A DNA stretch of 64,000 nt from JAHEDH01 sp963745865 (GTDB lineage Bacteria; Actinomycetota; Acidimicrobiia; Spongiisociales; ZC4RG35): NCBI GenBank assembly GCA_963745865.1, contig CAVUYZ010000008.1, positions 1-64,000 on the forward strand, in the 5' to 3' direction. Both the position numbers and the translations under genes were made by a program. This document shows, piece after piece, positions 17,600-28,862 of this stretch (position 1 is the first letter of the stretch; each line of letters opens with the position of its first letter). Below the pieces are notes generated by a model. That model had not been told where the DNA came from. It did no database searches and was given only the letters and a program-made list of their open reading frames with translations.

Positions 17600-17961
17600 G
17601 CCTCGTCATGCTCGTCCTGGTCTCGATCCTGTTCGGAGCGGGCACGTTCCTGCTCATGCAGCGCTCCCTCGCCAAAGTGATCATCGGCCTCGGCCTGATC
17701 TCGCACGGGGCGAATCTCTTCATCATGCTGAGCTCGACCCGCACCGGGGCGCCGCCGATCCTCTCCGATGGAGTCGCGACAGCCTCGGTTGCCGACCCGC
17801 TCCCCCAGGCCATGGTGCTGACGGCGATCGTCATCACCTTCGGGGTCACCGCCTTCCTCCTGGCGTTGGCGCTCCGCAGCTTCGTGCTGACCGGCTCCGA
17901 CGAGGTCGAAGACGACCTCGAGGACCGTCGCATCGCCGCGGACTCGGCGGAAGACTCATGA
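17596..17961 (+). CDS. mrpC: Mrp antiporter subunit C (NuoK-like)
   Basis: A 121-residue NuoK homologue with three helices. It shows SILFGAGTFLLMQRSLAKVI, IGLGLISHGANLFIMLSS and DPLPQAMVLTAIVITFGVTA, the last being a hallmark of MrpC. The acidic C-terminal tail (DEVEDDLEDRR) is extra. The start at 17596 overlaps the mrpB stop. Intact and coupled to mrpD by ATGA. Confidence 0.95.
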   Translation: MSLVMLVLVSILFGAGTFLLMQRSLAKVIIGLGLISHGANLFIMLSSTRTGAPPILSDGVATASVADPLPQAMVLTAIVITFGVTAFLLALALRSFVLTGSDEVEDDLEDRRIAADSAEDS

Positions 17962-19419
17962 GCTGGCTCCTACCGATCCTGGTTGCTGCTCCCCTGATCG
18001 GCGCAGCGTTGACCCTGGTGCTGGGCCGTCGCCTCGTCCCCCAACGGATCGCAACCCTGGGCATCGTGACGGGAACCGCAGCCGGGTCGTTGGCGCTGTT
18101 GCTTCATGTCGACAGCCAAGGGCCGGTCACCGCCCAGATGGGCGGCTGGCCCGCACCGCTGGGTATCACCTTGATCGCCGACCGCTTCTCCGCAATCGTT
18201 CTGACGGTCTCCGCATTCATGCTCGTCGCAGTGCTCGTGTACGCCATGGCGCAGCTGGGGAGAGACGCCGTCGACTGGTGGTTCCACACCAAGTACCTGA
18301 CCTGACCGCCGGCGTGACGCTGTCGCTGCTCACCGGTGATCTCTTCAACCTGTTCGTCGGGTTCGAGGTCATGCTGGTCTCGAGCTACGTCCTCCTGACG
18401 GTCCGCTCAACCGAGCGCGAGATCCGATCGACGCTGAGCTACGTCGTGATCAACCTGCTGGCATCAGCTCTCTTCCTGGTCACGATCGCCTTCACGTACG
18501 GGATCAGCGGCACCATGAACCTGGCCGACCTGTCGATGCGACTCGCCGAGGTGGACCCGGCGGCCAGGGACACGTTGAGCATGCTGATGATCGTGGTCTT
18601 CGGCATCAAGGCCGCGCTGTTTCCCCTCTTCATGTGGCTCCCGGACTCCTATCCCACCGCGCCAACACCGGTCACCGCGATCTTCGCCGGCCTGCTGACC
18701 AAGATCGGCGTGTTCGTCATCATCCGCACCCAGACGCTGCTCTTTCCAGCAGACGAGCCGTCGACCCTGCTCCTCGTCATCGCCGGGGCGACGATGACGG
18801 TCGGGGTGCTGGGTGCGATCGCACAGAACGACGTCAAGCGCTCCTAGCTTCCACATCGTCAGCCAGATCGGATACATGATCATGGGCCTCGGGTTGCTGT
18901 CTGTCGCCGGCCTCGCCGCCGCCGTCCTTGACATCACCCACCACATCATCGTGAAGACCGGCCTGTTCCTGGTGGCAGGCGTCGTCGAGGCCGAATACGG
19001 CGGAGGCGGCCTGGATCGCACGGGCGGCCTGCTCCATCGACGGCCGGTCGTGGCGCTCCTCCTACCACTCGCGGTCAGCCTGGCGGGATCTGGCCGTTCA
19101 GCGGCTTCGTTGCCAAACTGGCGCTCGTTCAGGAAGGTCTGGCGCTGGGACAGGGGGCGATCGTCGCGGTGAGTCTCGTGGTGGGCGTCTTGACCCTGTA
19201 CTCGATGACCAAAATCTGGGGGGCGACCTTCTGGGGTGAAGAGAAGGAATCGGACGGGCGGGCCGGGCGCATGGAGATCGCCACGACGGGCGTCGTCCTG
19301 GTGCTCAGCCTGGCTGGTCGCCGCGACCCGTGGACCGCTGAGTGAGCTCAGCCTGCGAGCGGCGGCGGATCTGAAAGATCCGGCCACCTACGTTGCCGTG
19401 GTCAATGGCAGGCTGGTGA
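17958..19419 (+). CDS. mrpD: Mrp antiporter subunit D (multiple frameshifts)
   Basis: NuoN-like core subunit. The N-terminus (WLLPILVAAPLIGAALTLVL) is intact to about 18290; then shifts near 18290, 18840, 19090 and 19310-19340 move the reading between frames. Matching segments continue as LTGDLFNLFVGFEVMLVSSY, FGIKAALFPLFMWLPDSYPT, IAQNDVKR, FHIVSQIGYMIMGLGLL, HHIIVKTGLFLVAGVVE and FSGFVAKLALVQEGLALGQG. The end is set at the TGA 19417-19419 just before mrpF. All expected helices can be recovered, so the gene is probably functional in the organism. Confidence 0.88.
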
Positions 19420-19420
19420 G

Positions 19421-19685
19421 ATGGAGACCATCGTCACCATCGCCCAGATCTCGCTCGGATTCGCCGCGTCTTCTGGCAATCGCTCGAGCCATCAAAGGCC
19501 CCGACATCGTTGACCGGATCGTGGCCGTCGACCTCATTCTGCTGTTGCTGGCTGCCGGCGTCGGTGCCGAGGCTGCCACATCGGGGTCAGAGCTCTATTC
19601 GGCGATCGCCATCGTCGTGGCGTTGATCGCCTTCGTCGGCACCGTTCTCGTCGCCCGCTTCGTCGAGTGGAGGGATGTCGGATGA
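19421..19685 (+). CDS. mrpF: Mrp antiporter subunit F (one frameshift)
   Basis: Small three-helix MrpF/PhaF subunit of about 88 residues: METIVTIAQISLGFAA from the ATG at 19421, then after a shift near 19470 LAIARAIKGPDIVDRIVAVD, the family signature, followed by LILLLLAAGVGAEAATSGSE and VALIAFVGTVLVARFVE. The stop overlaps the mrpG start (ATGA at 19682). Confidence 0.88.
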
Positions 19686-20007
19686 CCGTGGTCGGCTCCG
19701 TCGTGCTGCTGGCCGGCACTGCCCTCTCCGTGCTGTCGGCATTTGGCGTGTGGAGGTTCTCGATCCGCGATCTCTCGCATGCATGCCGCAACCAAATCCG
19801 CGTCACTCGGCCTGGCCCTGGTGGTCCTCGGTTCGGGGTTGGCGGCGTCGTCGCCCGGGATCGTCGGAATCGGCGCGTCGACCTCGGCCTCTGCTGTTCC
19901 TCACCGCCCCGATCTCGGGACATCTCCTCGGCCGGGTCTTCCTATCTGACCGGGGCGCATCGCTACCGGTTCGACGCCCTCGCTGGACTCTCGACCGACT
20001 GCTCTGA
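19682..20007 (+). CDS. mrpG: Mrp antiporter subunit G (frameshifted)
   Basis: About 108 residues. VVGSVVLLAGTALSVLSAFG is followed by a shift near 19770 into RMHAATKSASLGLALVVLGS, the MrpG/PhaG signature (HAATKSAxLG). A shift near 19890 then leads to FLTAPISGHLLGRVFLSDRG and the stop near 20007. Hydrophobic three-helix protein, coupled to mrpF. Confidence 0.85.
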
Positions 20008-20021
20008 GCCGCGACCGCGCC

Positions 20022-20406
20022 GTGAAGTCCGACTTCTCGACCCTCAGGTGGATCGGGTTGATCGCGTACTGGGTGCTGCTGTGGCGCGACCTCTCCGTGG
20101 GCTCCATCGTGTGGGGGGCTGTGGTCGGCCTCGTGGTCGAACTGAGCCGCAGGAGCGTGTTCGAACCCGGTCCGGCTCAAAAACGTCCTCGCTCTCGCCC
20201 GCTTCTCGCTGTTCTATCTGGCTGCGTTGGCACGCACCAATGCACGGGTCGCCTGGGCGGGGGCCACGCCGTTCCACGATGACATCGACGAGGCCATCGT
20301 TGGCATACCGCTATCGGTCGCCTCCCCACAGGCTGCGCTCCTCGTGGCCAATGCCGTGACGTTCACTCCCGGGACACCGACCATCGACTCGCCGACGATC
20401 CCCTGA
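20022..20406 (+). CDS. mrpE: Mrp antiporter subunit E (one frameshift)
   Basis: MrpE/PhaE-type subunit of about 128 residues. From GTG 20022: LRWIGLIAYWVLLWRDLSVG, SIVWGAVVGLVVELSRR. After a shift near 20175 it continues VRLKNVLALARFSLFYLAAL, ARTNARVAWA and LLVANAVTFTPGTPTID, the family hallmark, ending at TGA 20404-20406. Its place after G rather than between D and F is unusual for an Mrp operon. Confidence 0.85.
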
Positions 20407-20556
20407 TGCTCGATGCCCAGCTGCTCCGATCTCCGAAGAAGGCGACAAGGTGCCTGGGGAATCGGAGCTCAGTCGTCGGTGAGAGCTTTGGCAGCATCCG
20501 TCTTTCACGCCACTAGCTGGCAGTCGCAAGAACTCGACCCCACAAAGGAGACGACC

Positions 20557-21509
20557 GTGCAGAGGTTCAAGAACATCCTCGTCCACATTTCCACCGACAA
20601 GCCGCTCCAGAGCAAGCTCCACGCCGCCGCCGATATCGCCCGCCGCAACGACGCCACCCTCACGCTGTTCGATGTGGTTCCGACCCTGCCCGTCCGACGT
20701 CGGATCTTCAACAACGAGACGAGCCAGAGTGGATGTCGAAGAAGCCATGGCCGAGGATCGACTGGAGAAACTGAGATCCATCGCAGCCGAGCTCGACGCC
20801 GCCCGGATCGAGCGTTCGTTCGGCCCACGGAACCGGCTACATCGAGATCATCCGCGAGGGCCCTGGCTCACAACCACGATCTGATCATCACCGCACCCGA
20901 CGAGCCGCGCAGGAACTTCTTCGCCGGCGCCGCGACGACGATGCATCTCATGCGAAAGTCACCGGTCCCGGTATGGGTCCACTCGGCAGGCTCGATCGCA
21001 GCTCACGGTGTCGCGGTGGCGGTCGGACTGTTCGACACCGAACGGCGTCGACATGGGTCTTAACTGCACCTTGATGCAGATCGCATCGTCGCTGGCGGCG
21101 CAGAAGGAGGAAACGCTCCATGTGATCAGCGCCTGGCGCCTTCACGGTGAGTCGATGCTCCGCAGCTCCAGATCGTCGTTCACCCACCAGGAGGTCAACC
21201 AGATGCTGTCAAAGGAGCGCACTGAGGCGCAGGTGGAGATCGACCGCCTCGTCTCGGAGGGTCGAACCGTTGCCGGTCCCCGTCGAGATCCATCTCGCGA
21301 AAGGGGTGCCGGGCCAGACAGTGTTGCAGTTGGTCGACGAGATCGCGCCAACCACCCTCGTCATGGGCACCATCGCCAGGACCGGCCTGAGCGGGATGAT
21401 CATCGGCAACACAGCCGAGCAGGTGTTGGGAAGGATCACGACCTCTGTCATCGCCGTGAAGCCGGAAGGCTTCCAGTCGCCGGTGACCAACACGATCGGG
21501 CCAGAGTGA
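20557..21509 (+). CDS. Two-domain universal stress protein (frameshifted)
   Basis: Tandem UspA-fold protein of about 315 residues. The start GTG 20557 follows AAAGGAG. Domain 1: FKNILVHISTDKPLQSKLHA, AADIARRNDATLTLFDVVPT, then AHNHDLIITAPDEPRR. Domain 2: LNCTLMQIASSLAAQKEETL, VEIHLAKGVPGQTVLQLVDE, and the ATP-binding-type signature TTLVMGTIARTGLSGMIIGN-TAEQVL followed by SVIAVKPEGF. Shifts lie near 20730, 20820, 21045 and 21260. The stop overlaps the antiporter start (TGATG), so it is co-translated with the cation antiporter and may act as a cytoplasmic stress or nucleotide-sensing partner of the transport genes. Confidence 0.85.
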
Positions 21510-23429
21510 TGGACACCGTCATCCTTCTCGCCTCGTTCGGGCTACTGGCGGTTGCATCCGAGCGGGATCCGGCCTTCGGCGTCTTTGCCTGGTTCCCCCT
21601 GCTGACTATCACCCGCAGAACCGTTCGCCGGCGCCATCGCAGGTTCGTTCGCCCTCGATCTGATCCCTCTTCGTCGGCGAGCGAGCAGTTGCGCTTCGTC
21701 GACGAGATATCACTGGCCGTCATCGTGTTCGTGGCCGGCAGCGAGCTGTACCTCAAGGAGATCAAGCCACGGCTCCGACCGATCCTCGGGATCGCCAGCG
21801 GCATCATTGCGGTGACCTATGTCGTTCTGGCGGTGGGGGTCTTTCTGCTCACCGGGTTGATCTCATTCACCTCCGATCTCGGCGATGGCGCCAAGGTCGG
21901 CGACCGCGCTGTTGGGCGCAGCCGTGCTGCTCGCTCTGTCCCCGCCGTCGACCATCGCCGTGATCAAAGAGCTGTCGGCTCGAGGGCGCTTCACCCGAAC
22001 AGTGCTCGGCGTCACCGTGACCATGGACGTCGCCATCATCGTGTTGTTCGCGACGATTACCTCCGTGGCGTCTCCCCGCGCCGACAGACACGTCGCTGAA
22101 GCTGTCCGTTCGACCGCTGTTGCTTCTCGACCTGGCAGTTGCGGTCGCCCTCGGATATGCCGCCGGTCAGATCCTTCGCGTTGTGCTCGACACGTCGCTT
22201 CCGGCCGCCGCAAAGGGCGCCCTGATCCTTGTCACCGGATTTGCGATCTATGAAGGTGGCGACTTCATCACCCAGTGGAGCAAGGACACACTCTCCTTCG
22301 AGGTCCACATGGAACCGCTGCTGATTGCACTGATCGCTGGATTGTTACGAACTTCACAGCTCAACGAGAGCAGTTCGACGAGCTGCTCCACCGGATCGGC
22401 CCGATGGTGTACGTCGCGTTCTTCACCATCACCGGACTGTCGCTCAAACTCGACGTGCTGTGGTCGGTGCTCCCCATCGTGGCGGCGCTGTTCGTGTTGC
22501 GAGCACTCGGAATCGCCGGAGGATCACTGCTCGGCAGCAAGTGGGCCGGTGAGCCGAACCGACTCGCGACCATCTACTGGGTGGTCGAACATCACCCAGG
22601 CCGGGATCGCACTGGGCCTCGCCCGAGAGGTCGCGGTCCAGTTCCCCACCTTGGGGGATGCCTTCGCCACTCTGATCATCTCGGTCGTCGTGATCAACGA
22701 GATCATTGGACCGCTGTTCCTCAAGTGGGGCCTTCGACGAGCCCGGAAGTACACGAACCAGACGCAGACCGCGGTGGGGCTGTCATGTGGTCATTCTCGG
22801 AGTCGAAGGCCAGTCGATCGCATTGGCCAGAGCGCTGCAGAGTCACGGATGGTCGACGGTTCTGGCCGATACGCGATGCCGACCAGATCGCCCGGCTGAG
22901 GTGGGAGGACGTTGACGAGCGACACATCGAAGCGGTGACTGAGGAGACGATGCGGGAGCTGATCACCGACCGGACCGAGGCCGTGGTTGCCATGCTGGGC
23001 GACGACACGGCAAACGCTCAGGCACTCCAGTTCGCCACCGAAATGGGGGTCCAGAGGCTCGTCGCCCGCCAGTCGAGCCGGGTCCCCGACAACAGCTTCT
23101 CGGGGATCGAAGACGTCGTGACGATCGACCCGGGGACGGCCGTCGTGTCGCTCCTCGAGAGGGCCGTCACCTCGCCGCAATCAGCAACGCTGCTGCTTCA
23201 ACGAGACCCCGACCGGGCTGTCAGCCAGGTCACGGTGGTCAACACCGACGTGGATGGCACGCCGGTGCGCGACCTCCGCCTTCCCACCGATGTGCTCCTC
23301 CTCCAGATCATTCGGGGGGACACCACTGTCGTGGTGCACGGCCACACCGAACTCCGGACCGGCGACGACGTCCTCCTCTTGTCCAGCGAGGACAGCCTCG
23401 CCGAGATCCGATCTCGCCTGTCGGGCTGA
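21509..23429 (+). CDS. CPA2-type cation/proton antiporter with TrkA/RCK domain (frameshifted)
   Basis: Monovalent-cation:proton antiporter-2 family. Membrane part: LAVIVFVAGSELYLKEIKPR (CPA2 helix), LALSPPSTIAVIKELSARGR, GLSLKLDVLWSVLPIVAALF, ITQAGIALGLAREVAVQFPT, IISVVVINEIIGPLFLKWGL. Cytoplasmic part: a TrkA-N Rossmann start VVILGVEGQSIALARALQSH and AVVAMLGDDTANAQALQFAT, then a TrkA-C-like end VLLLQIIRGDTTVVVHGHTE, LRTGDDVLLLSSEDSL. Shifts lie near 21610, 21890, 22090, 22345, 22590, 22790 and 22880. Total reconstructed length is about 640 residues. Likely Na+/H+ or K+/H+ exchange gated by nucleotides, completing the cation module begun by mrp. Confidence 0.85.
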
Positions 23430-23522
23430 GCGCGCCAGACCGAGACGTCACGACGATCGCAGATCGCATCCGATCAGAATGCCTGCGGTGACAGCGACCG
23501 CTATGGCGGCGATGCCCGGAGT

Positions 23523-23877
23523 CAGTGGTCGCAGGTCAGGCGGAGGCCGCCACGAGGACTCGACGTCTGGAGTGGTTCTCCCGCTCCCGTTCCCGCGTAC
23601 ACCTTGGCCACACTGTGGTTGCTCCGGCAACACGGAAACGGCATGACCGGCGATGCCGAAGCCCCAGAACAGGATCACCCAATAGGCGTAATCCATTCCC
23701 AGGAACCCGGCATTGGCTCCGCTACCCACATCGATGATCACCAACATCGCATTCACCAACACGAACACCATGAAGTGATACCAGAAGTCACGGACGATCT
23801 TGACGTAGTGCTCGGCTCGGACCAGCGCTCCTGGGTCTTTCTCCGTGATGTCTCGCCCCTCGTTGGGTCACCTCCAT
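23523..23877 (-). CDS. 2TM-domain small membrane protein (frameshifted)
   Basis: Small protein with the 2TM domain pattern: VRAEHYVKIVRDFWYHFMVF, VLVNAMLVIIDVGSG, MDYAYWVILFWGFGIAGHAV. After SV a single shift restores a basic tail ending near 23523; without the shift the frame runs to 23448. The N-terminus also needs one shift. Role unknown; 2TM proteins often adjoin regulators. It ends convergently about 100 bp from the antiporter gene and is third in a minus-strand run of membrane genes. Confidence 0.6.
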
Positions 23878-23944
23878 CAGACCGACCCGACGGATCGGAA
23901 ACCAGAGGAGCAAAGTCGGTTGCGGTCCGATCACGGTCACGATC

Positions 23945-24460
23945 TCAACCGATGAGGTTCGCCGCCACCTGTCCGAGGACGAAGAGACCGATCACGATCA
24001 AACCGACTCTGATCGACAGCTTCCGGTTCTCGAGCGGCGACGTCAGCACCGTCGCGGGCAGCAGCGCCCTGAACGACCAGGACGACGATGGCGACCAGGA
24101 CCAGCAGACCGGCGATGTCGATCGCCACCCACAACCCCCAGTACCCGAGGATTCCGACGACCAATCCCGAGCTCGCGACTCGTTGACCGAACCCGACGAT
24201 CCGGTTCGGTCGATGATCCATGCCAGCGACATCGTCCCGACGAGCAACGCCGCATACGTGGAGGGGATTCGTTTGAAGAGGACCTCGTCGGCGAGCAGCG
24301 CAGGCTCACGGGATTGATCGAACACTGCCGAGAACACCCCGGCATGGAAGAACAGGTCGACACCGATCATCGACAGCCATGCGAGCCCGACCCGCGCCGA
24401 GAACGGGGACCAACTCGGTCGTCCCGGAGTCGGCAACGGCGCCGCCCCCGGCGAGGTCAT
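23945..24460 (-). CDS. Uncharacterised membrane protein with two compensating frameshifts
   Basis: About 171 residues with four predicted helices. LAWLSMIGVDLFFHAGVFSA and IPSTYAALLVGTMSLAWIID are in frame. The middle reads as Ser/Trp-rich nonsense, but the neighbouring frame gives VVGILGYWGLWVAIDIAGLL and VLVAIVVLVVQGAA. Then the first frame resumes with IRVGLIVIGLFVLGQVAANL. Paired indels near 24195 and 24055 explain this. The start at 24460 overlaps the upstream stop (ATGA). No family assigned with confidence. Confidence 0.6.
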   Translation of the reverse strand: MTSPGAAPLPTPGRPSWSPFSARVGLAWLSMIGVDLFFHAGVFSAVFDQSREPALLADEVLFKRIPSTYAALLVGTMSLAWIIDRTGSSGSVNESRARDWSSESSGTGGCGWRSTSPVCWSWSPSSSWSFRALLPATVLTSPLENRKLSIRVGLIVIGLFVLGQVAANLIG

Positions 24461-24960
24461 GTCCGACGGCGATTGACGCCGACCAGCATCGCTACTCCGA
24501 CGATCACGAACAGTGCCGGCCACAGCAATTTCACGACGTCGGCGTCGACCACCGACGACGTTCCGGCGACGACCAGGACTCCTCCCGGAATCAGCGGCCA
24601 CCAGTGGCTCGAGCCTCGATACATCGAGTCGATCGCATAGATCAGGAGGAATCCGACACCGAGTCCGAGCGCCTCGATGTCGCCGGTCGTGTCGAAGAGC
24701 TCTTGGCCGAGCTGTCCCAGGCCGATGCCGATGATGATGCCTCCCGGCACCAGCAACCCGTACGTCCTCCGCATGAAGTAGGCCGCCAAGAACACCGTCC
24801 CGACCACCAGGAGCACGAGCGCCTCCCCATACCCCTCGAAGTACTGGAGGCCGAACAACCCGATGCCGGCGATGATCAGAACCCAGCCGGCCATAGTGGT
24901 TCGGTCGCGATCGGGACGCCCGGTTCCCGGTTCGGTCTCTGCCTGTTGTTGATCGGTCAT
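24457..24960 (-). CDS. Uncharacterised multi-helix membrane protein (LiaF-TM-like)
   Basis: A 167-residue intact protein. The polar N-terminus is followed by short hydrophobic hairpins: GWVLIIAGIGLFGLQYF, ALVLLVVGTVFLAAYF, GLLVPGGIIIGIGLGQLG, WWPLIPGGVLVVAGTS, LLWPALFVIVGVAMLVG. Repeated G-x-x-x-G-I-G and WPxxxI/L patterns resemble LiaF-type or DUF5668 membrane domains linked to envelope-stress control, but no conserved partner is adjacent. First gene of the three-gene minus-strand membrane run. Confidence 0.7.
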   Translation of the reverse strand: MTDQQQAETEPGTGRPDRDRTTMAGWVLIIAGIGLFGLQYFEGYGEALVLLVVGTVFLAAYFMRRTYGLLVPGGIIIGIGLGQLGQELFDTTGDIEALGLGVGFLLIYAIDSMYRGSSHWWPLIPGGVLVVAGTSSVVDADVVKLLWPALFVIVGVAMLVGVNRRRT

Positions 24961-25169
24961 CGTCTGATCATCTCAAAACCGACCAAGCTCGCCCCAGAGT
25001 CCGAAGACCCGATCTCCACACCCCTCGGTCGAACGCGACCCGCGTCCACGGTCCGACCCCGGCATTCGGCTCCTCGACCCGGTCATGTCCGGCTCCGAAA
25101 CAACGCCAATCGAGACGACGAAAGCACCATCTAACTCGGTATCGTTCAACCGGAAATCGAGGAACACCG

Positions 25170-28100
25170 ATGAAGTGCACGACCTGTGGCCACATCAACG
25201 ACGAGGGGGCCTCGTTCTGCTCGAACTGCGGGACCGCCCTGGCACTCACCTGTCCTGTCTGCTCGACCCCGTACACCGCCGGCGCATCCTTCTGCTCCAA
25301 TTGCGGAGCCAAGCTCGGCGCTGAAGCGGCCCAAGCCGACGACTCGCTCGCCCGCTACCTCCCGGCCGAACTCCAAGCAAAGCTCGAGGCGGCCCGTGCG
25401 GGGCGCACCATGGCCGGCGAGCGGCGCACCATCACCATGCTGTTCGCCGACGTTCAGGGATCGACCGCCGCCGCCGAGAAGCTCGACCCCGAAGAGTGGG
25501 CCGAGGTGGTCAACGGGGCGTTCGAACGACTCATCCGGCCCGTGTACCGATACGAGGGCACGCTCGCCCGGTTGATGGGCGACGCCATCCTCGCCTTCTT
25601 CGGCGCTCCGATCGCTCACGAAGACGACCCCGAGCGAGCCGTCATGGCCGGTCTCGAGATGCTGAGCGCCGCAAAGCCGTACGCCCGCGAGGTGAAGGCC
25701 CGCTGGGGCGTGGACTTCGATCTGCGAGTCGGAATCAACACCGGGCTCGTCGTCGTCGGCGAAGTCGGCTCCGACCTGCGGGTGGAATACAGCGCTCTGG
25801 GCGACGCCGTGAACGTCGCCGCCCGAATGGAGCAGACCGCGGCTCCGGGAACGCTCCAGGTCACCGGAACCACCCACCGTCTCATCGACCAACTCTTCGA
25901 CTTCGAAGAGCTCGAGCCGGTCGAAGCCAAAGGCAAGTCCGAACCGGTGCCGGCCTTCCGGGTGACCGGTGTTCGTGAGCGGCCCACGACCATCCGAGGC
26001 ATCCTCGGCGACGATGCTCGTATCGTCGGCCGTGACTCCGAACTCGAGACGCTGCGCGGCGTCATCGAGAACGTGCAGCAAGGCAAGGGACAGATCTGTT
26101 CGATCATCGGAGAGGCGGGCGTCGGAAAGTCGAAGCTCGCCGCGACGCTCCGATCGGATCTGTCGGCCCAGCAATGCCTGGCCCCCTGGCTGACCGGTGG
26201 CAGTGACAATCCGAGCATCGTGCGGTGGGCGGAGGCCAGGTGCCTCTCCTACGACACCGCCGTCCCCTATGCCCCCTTCATCCGGATGTTCACGGCACTG
26301 TTCGACATCGAGTCCGATGACGATGCCGCCGGGAGCCGCGCCAAGGTCGAAGCCGCCGTCGCCGCGGTTCTGCCGGGCGACACCCAGGCGGCAATGTATC
26401 TGTCGATAATGCTGGGCATCGAGCCGGCAGACGACAGGGCCGAGTTCGTAGCCGAGCTGGATCCGCCCGTGCTGCAGCGGAGGATCTTCTCGTCGGTGGT
26501 CGACTACGTCGAGGCGTGCTCGCTCTCGTCGCCAGGAGTGTTGGTCGTCGAGGACCTCCATTGGGCCGACGCAGTGTCGCTGGCGCTGCTCGAGGAACTG
26601 ATGCGAGCGACCGACCGATCGATGCTGGCGGTCATCGCCCTGATGCGCCCGTATCGGGAGGACGCCGCCTGGGGCTTCCACGAATCCGCAGCCCGCACCT
26701 TCTCGCATCGATACACCTCGATTCGGCTGCAGCCGCTCGACGAGTCATCGTCACGGGCGATGGTGAGCGAACTGCTCGGCGGTGACCTCCCCCCGTCGGT
26801 TTTTCAAGTGATCGAAAAGCGAGCCGAGGGCAATCCGTTCTTTGTCGAAGAGATTCTGCGCGAACTGATGGAGTCCGGCGCCTTGACGCAACCCGATGGC
26901 GCCTGGACGTTCGTCGGTGACGCTTCCTCGATCGACATCCCGGGCGGGATCGCCGGACTGCTCACTGCCAGACTCGACCGTCTCGACGAAACACCGCGGT
27001 TTGTGCTGCAACTGGCGTCGGTGTTGGGAAGGGAGTTCGGATTCACCGAGTTGGGAGACGTTGCCGGGAGCACAGTCGACGTCGACGCCGCCCTCTCCGA
27101 CCTGATGCGACGCGACATGCTGGTGGAGCAGAGTCGAATCCCCAGCCGCAGCTACGCGTTCCGACACGCCCTCATCCAGGAGACCGCCTACAACACGATT
27201 CTGCTCAGAACCAGACGAGAGCTCCATGCCCAGGTTGTCGAGCATCTGATTGCCCGCGATGGCGAACCCCACGAAATCGCTCGCCACCTTCTCGAATCGA
27301 GACAGGAGAGTCGAGCGGCTCCCTATCTCGCCGAAGCGGGCGACCGGGCATCGTGGGCGATGTCGCTGGCCGATGCGATCCGCTACTACGACCGGGCACT
27401 CAACTGGGCCACCGACGGTGAGGACCTCGACGTCGTCAAACGGATCTACGAGGGACTCGGTGCCGCCTACACCCTCATCCCCGATCTCACCGAGGCCTCG
27501 AGCTCGTATCAGCAGATGCTCGAATTCGGGCAGGCACGTTCCGAGCCGTCGGTCCAGATCACCGCCCTCAACCGGCTCGGATTCACCGTGGCGGCCCTCG
27601 GCGGGGACTATGAACGAGCTACCGAGCACCTCGAAGAGGCCCGACGGCTCGCAGAGGAGTTCGGTGACGGAGCGGGGCTCGCCGAATACCACATCAACAG
27701 CTGCCTGATCGCCACCACCCGGGGAGACATGGAGAAGGCGGCGGCCCACGACGCCGAGACAGTGCGGCACCGAGGTCGGCTCGGACATGCTGATGACCCA
27801 TGGCCTGCTCCAGCGGGTGTTGTCACTGGTGCATGCCACCCAATACGACGAGGCGCAGCGGACACTCGACAAGGCACGCGAAGCGATCGCTGGGTCCACC
27901 AACCCCAACCTGTCGACGATGCTGTCCGTGGCCGACTATTTCTTCCTCCTGCGGGACTGGCGACATCCGCCAGGCATGGGAGGTAACAAGCAGTGCATCC
28001 GACCAGGCAACCACGCAGGGTTCCTCGACCGCCAGCACGATCGCGCTCATGGCTGGCATCGCAGCCGACCTTCTGGGCGACCCCGAGAACGCCCTGTCCT

Positions 28101-28860
28101 ACCTGGCCGAGGCTTCCCGCATCGGCCAGGAATCCGGCCAGACGTTCAACTCGGCGTCAGCCGCAGCGTCGATGGCGCGGATCTACGCCGAGCTCGGGAT
28201 CGAGGATGACGAGACCGCGGCACTGCGCACGGATGCCACGACCTTCATGGAGGGCCCGCTGGGTGAGATGCTCGCCACGACCGTGCTCCTCGAACTCGCC
28301 CGGATCGAGCGGATCCGCGGCGACCTGCCCGCTGCGGCAGACATGCTCACCGTCGCCCTCGCAGGATCGTCGGCTGTGAAGAACCTCGAACTACCCGGAG
28401 TGAAGTTCGAGCTCGCCGCCGTGCGTATCGCCCAGGGGGATCTCGACGCTGCTCGGGACCTCGCCACGGAGGGAGCCGAGTTCGCCGCGGGACCGTGCCA
28501 TGGCGGTCTACCGACCGCTCGCTGCTCTCGACCCGTGGTGCTCTACAGCTGGCCGAGTCACGTCATGAGGAAGCCGCAACCACCCTGGAACAGGGAGCCG
28601 AGGACGCCGCCCAGATGGGGATGGTCGGGCTGGAATGGCGGCTCCTGGGCCTTGCTCACCGTGGCGCTGGCCGCGGCAGGGCGCACCGATGACGCCACCG
28701 CCAGCCTGGACCGCGCCCTAACCTGACTCCCAGCAGGGCAACCGGATTATCGACACGCTGATGCGTGAGTCGTTCCTGGTGGCTGCCCGCTCGGCTCACA
28801 GGGCCATCGAGGAGGCCCGAACCGTCAGGAGCGATCCCCCGACCCCGGTACCGCCTGACC
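25170..28860 (+). CDS. Zinc ribbon - class III adenylate/guanylate cyclase - AAA/STAND - TPR protein (C-terminal frameshifts)
   Basis: Large signalling protein. Residues 1-50 hold two zinc ribbons (CTTCGHINDEGASFCSNCG and CPVCSTPYTAGASFCSNCG). Class III cyclase domain at about 85-260: metal Asp in LFADVQGST and LMGDAILAFFGAP, transition-state Asn/Arg in LGDAVNVAARM. AAA/NTPase at about 280-640: Walker A IIGEAGVGKSKL, Walker B VLVVEDLHWADA. TPR helices follow. Intact to about 27780; shifts near 27780, 27960, 28490 and 28670-28730 break the TPR region. The conserved-looking end LMRESFLVAARSAHRAIEEA suggests the true stop is near 28860. Start at 25170 follows GAGGAACACC. Likely makes cAMP/cGMP under control of the STAND module. 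Confidence 0.9.
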
Positions 28861-28862
28861 CG

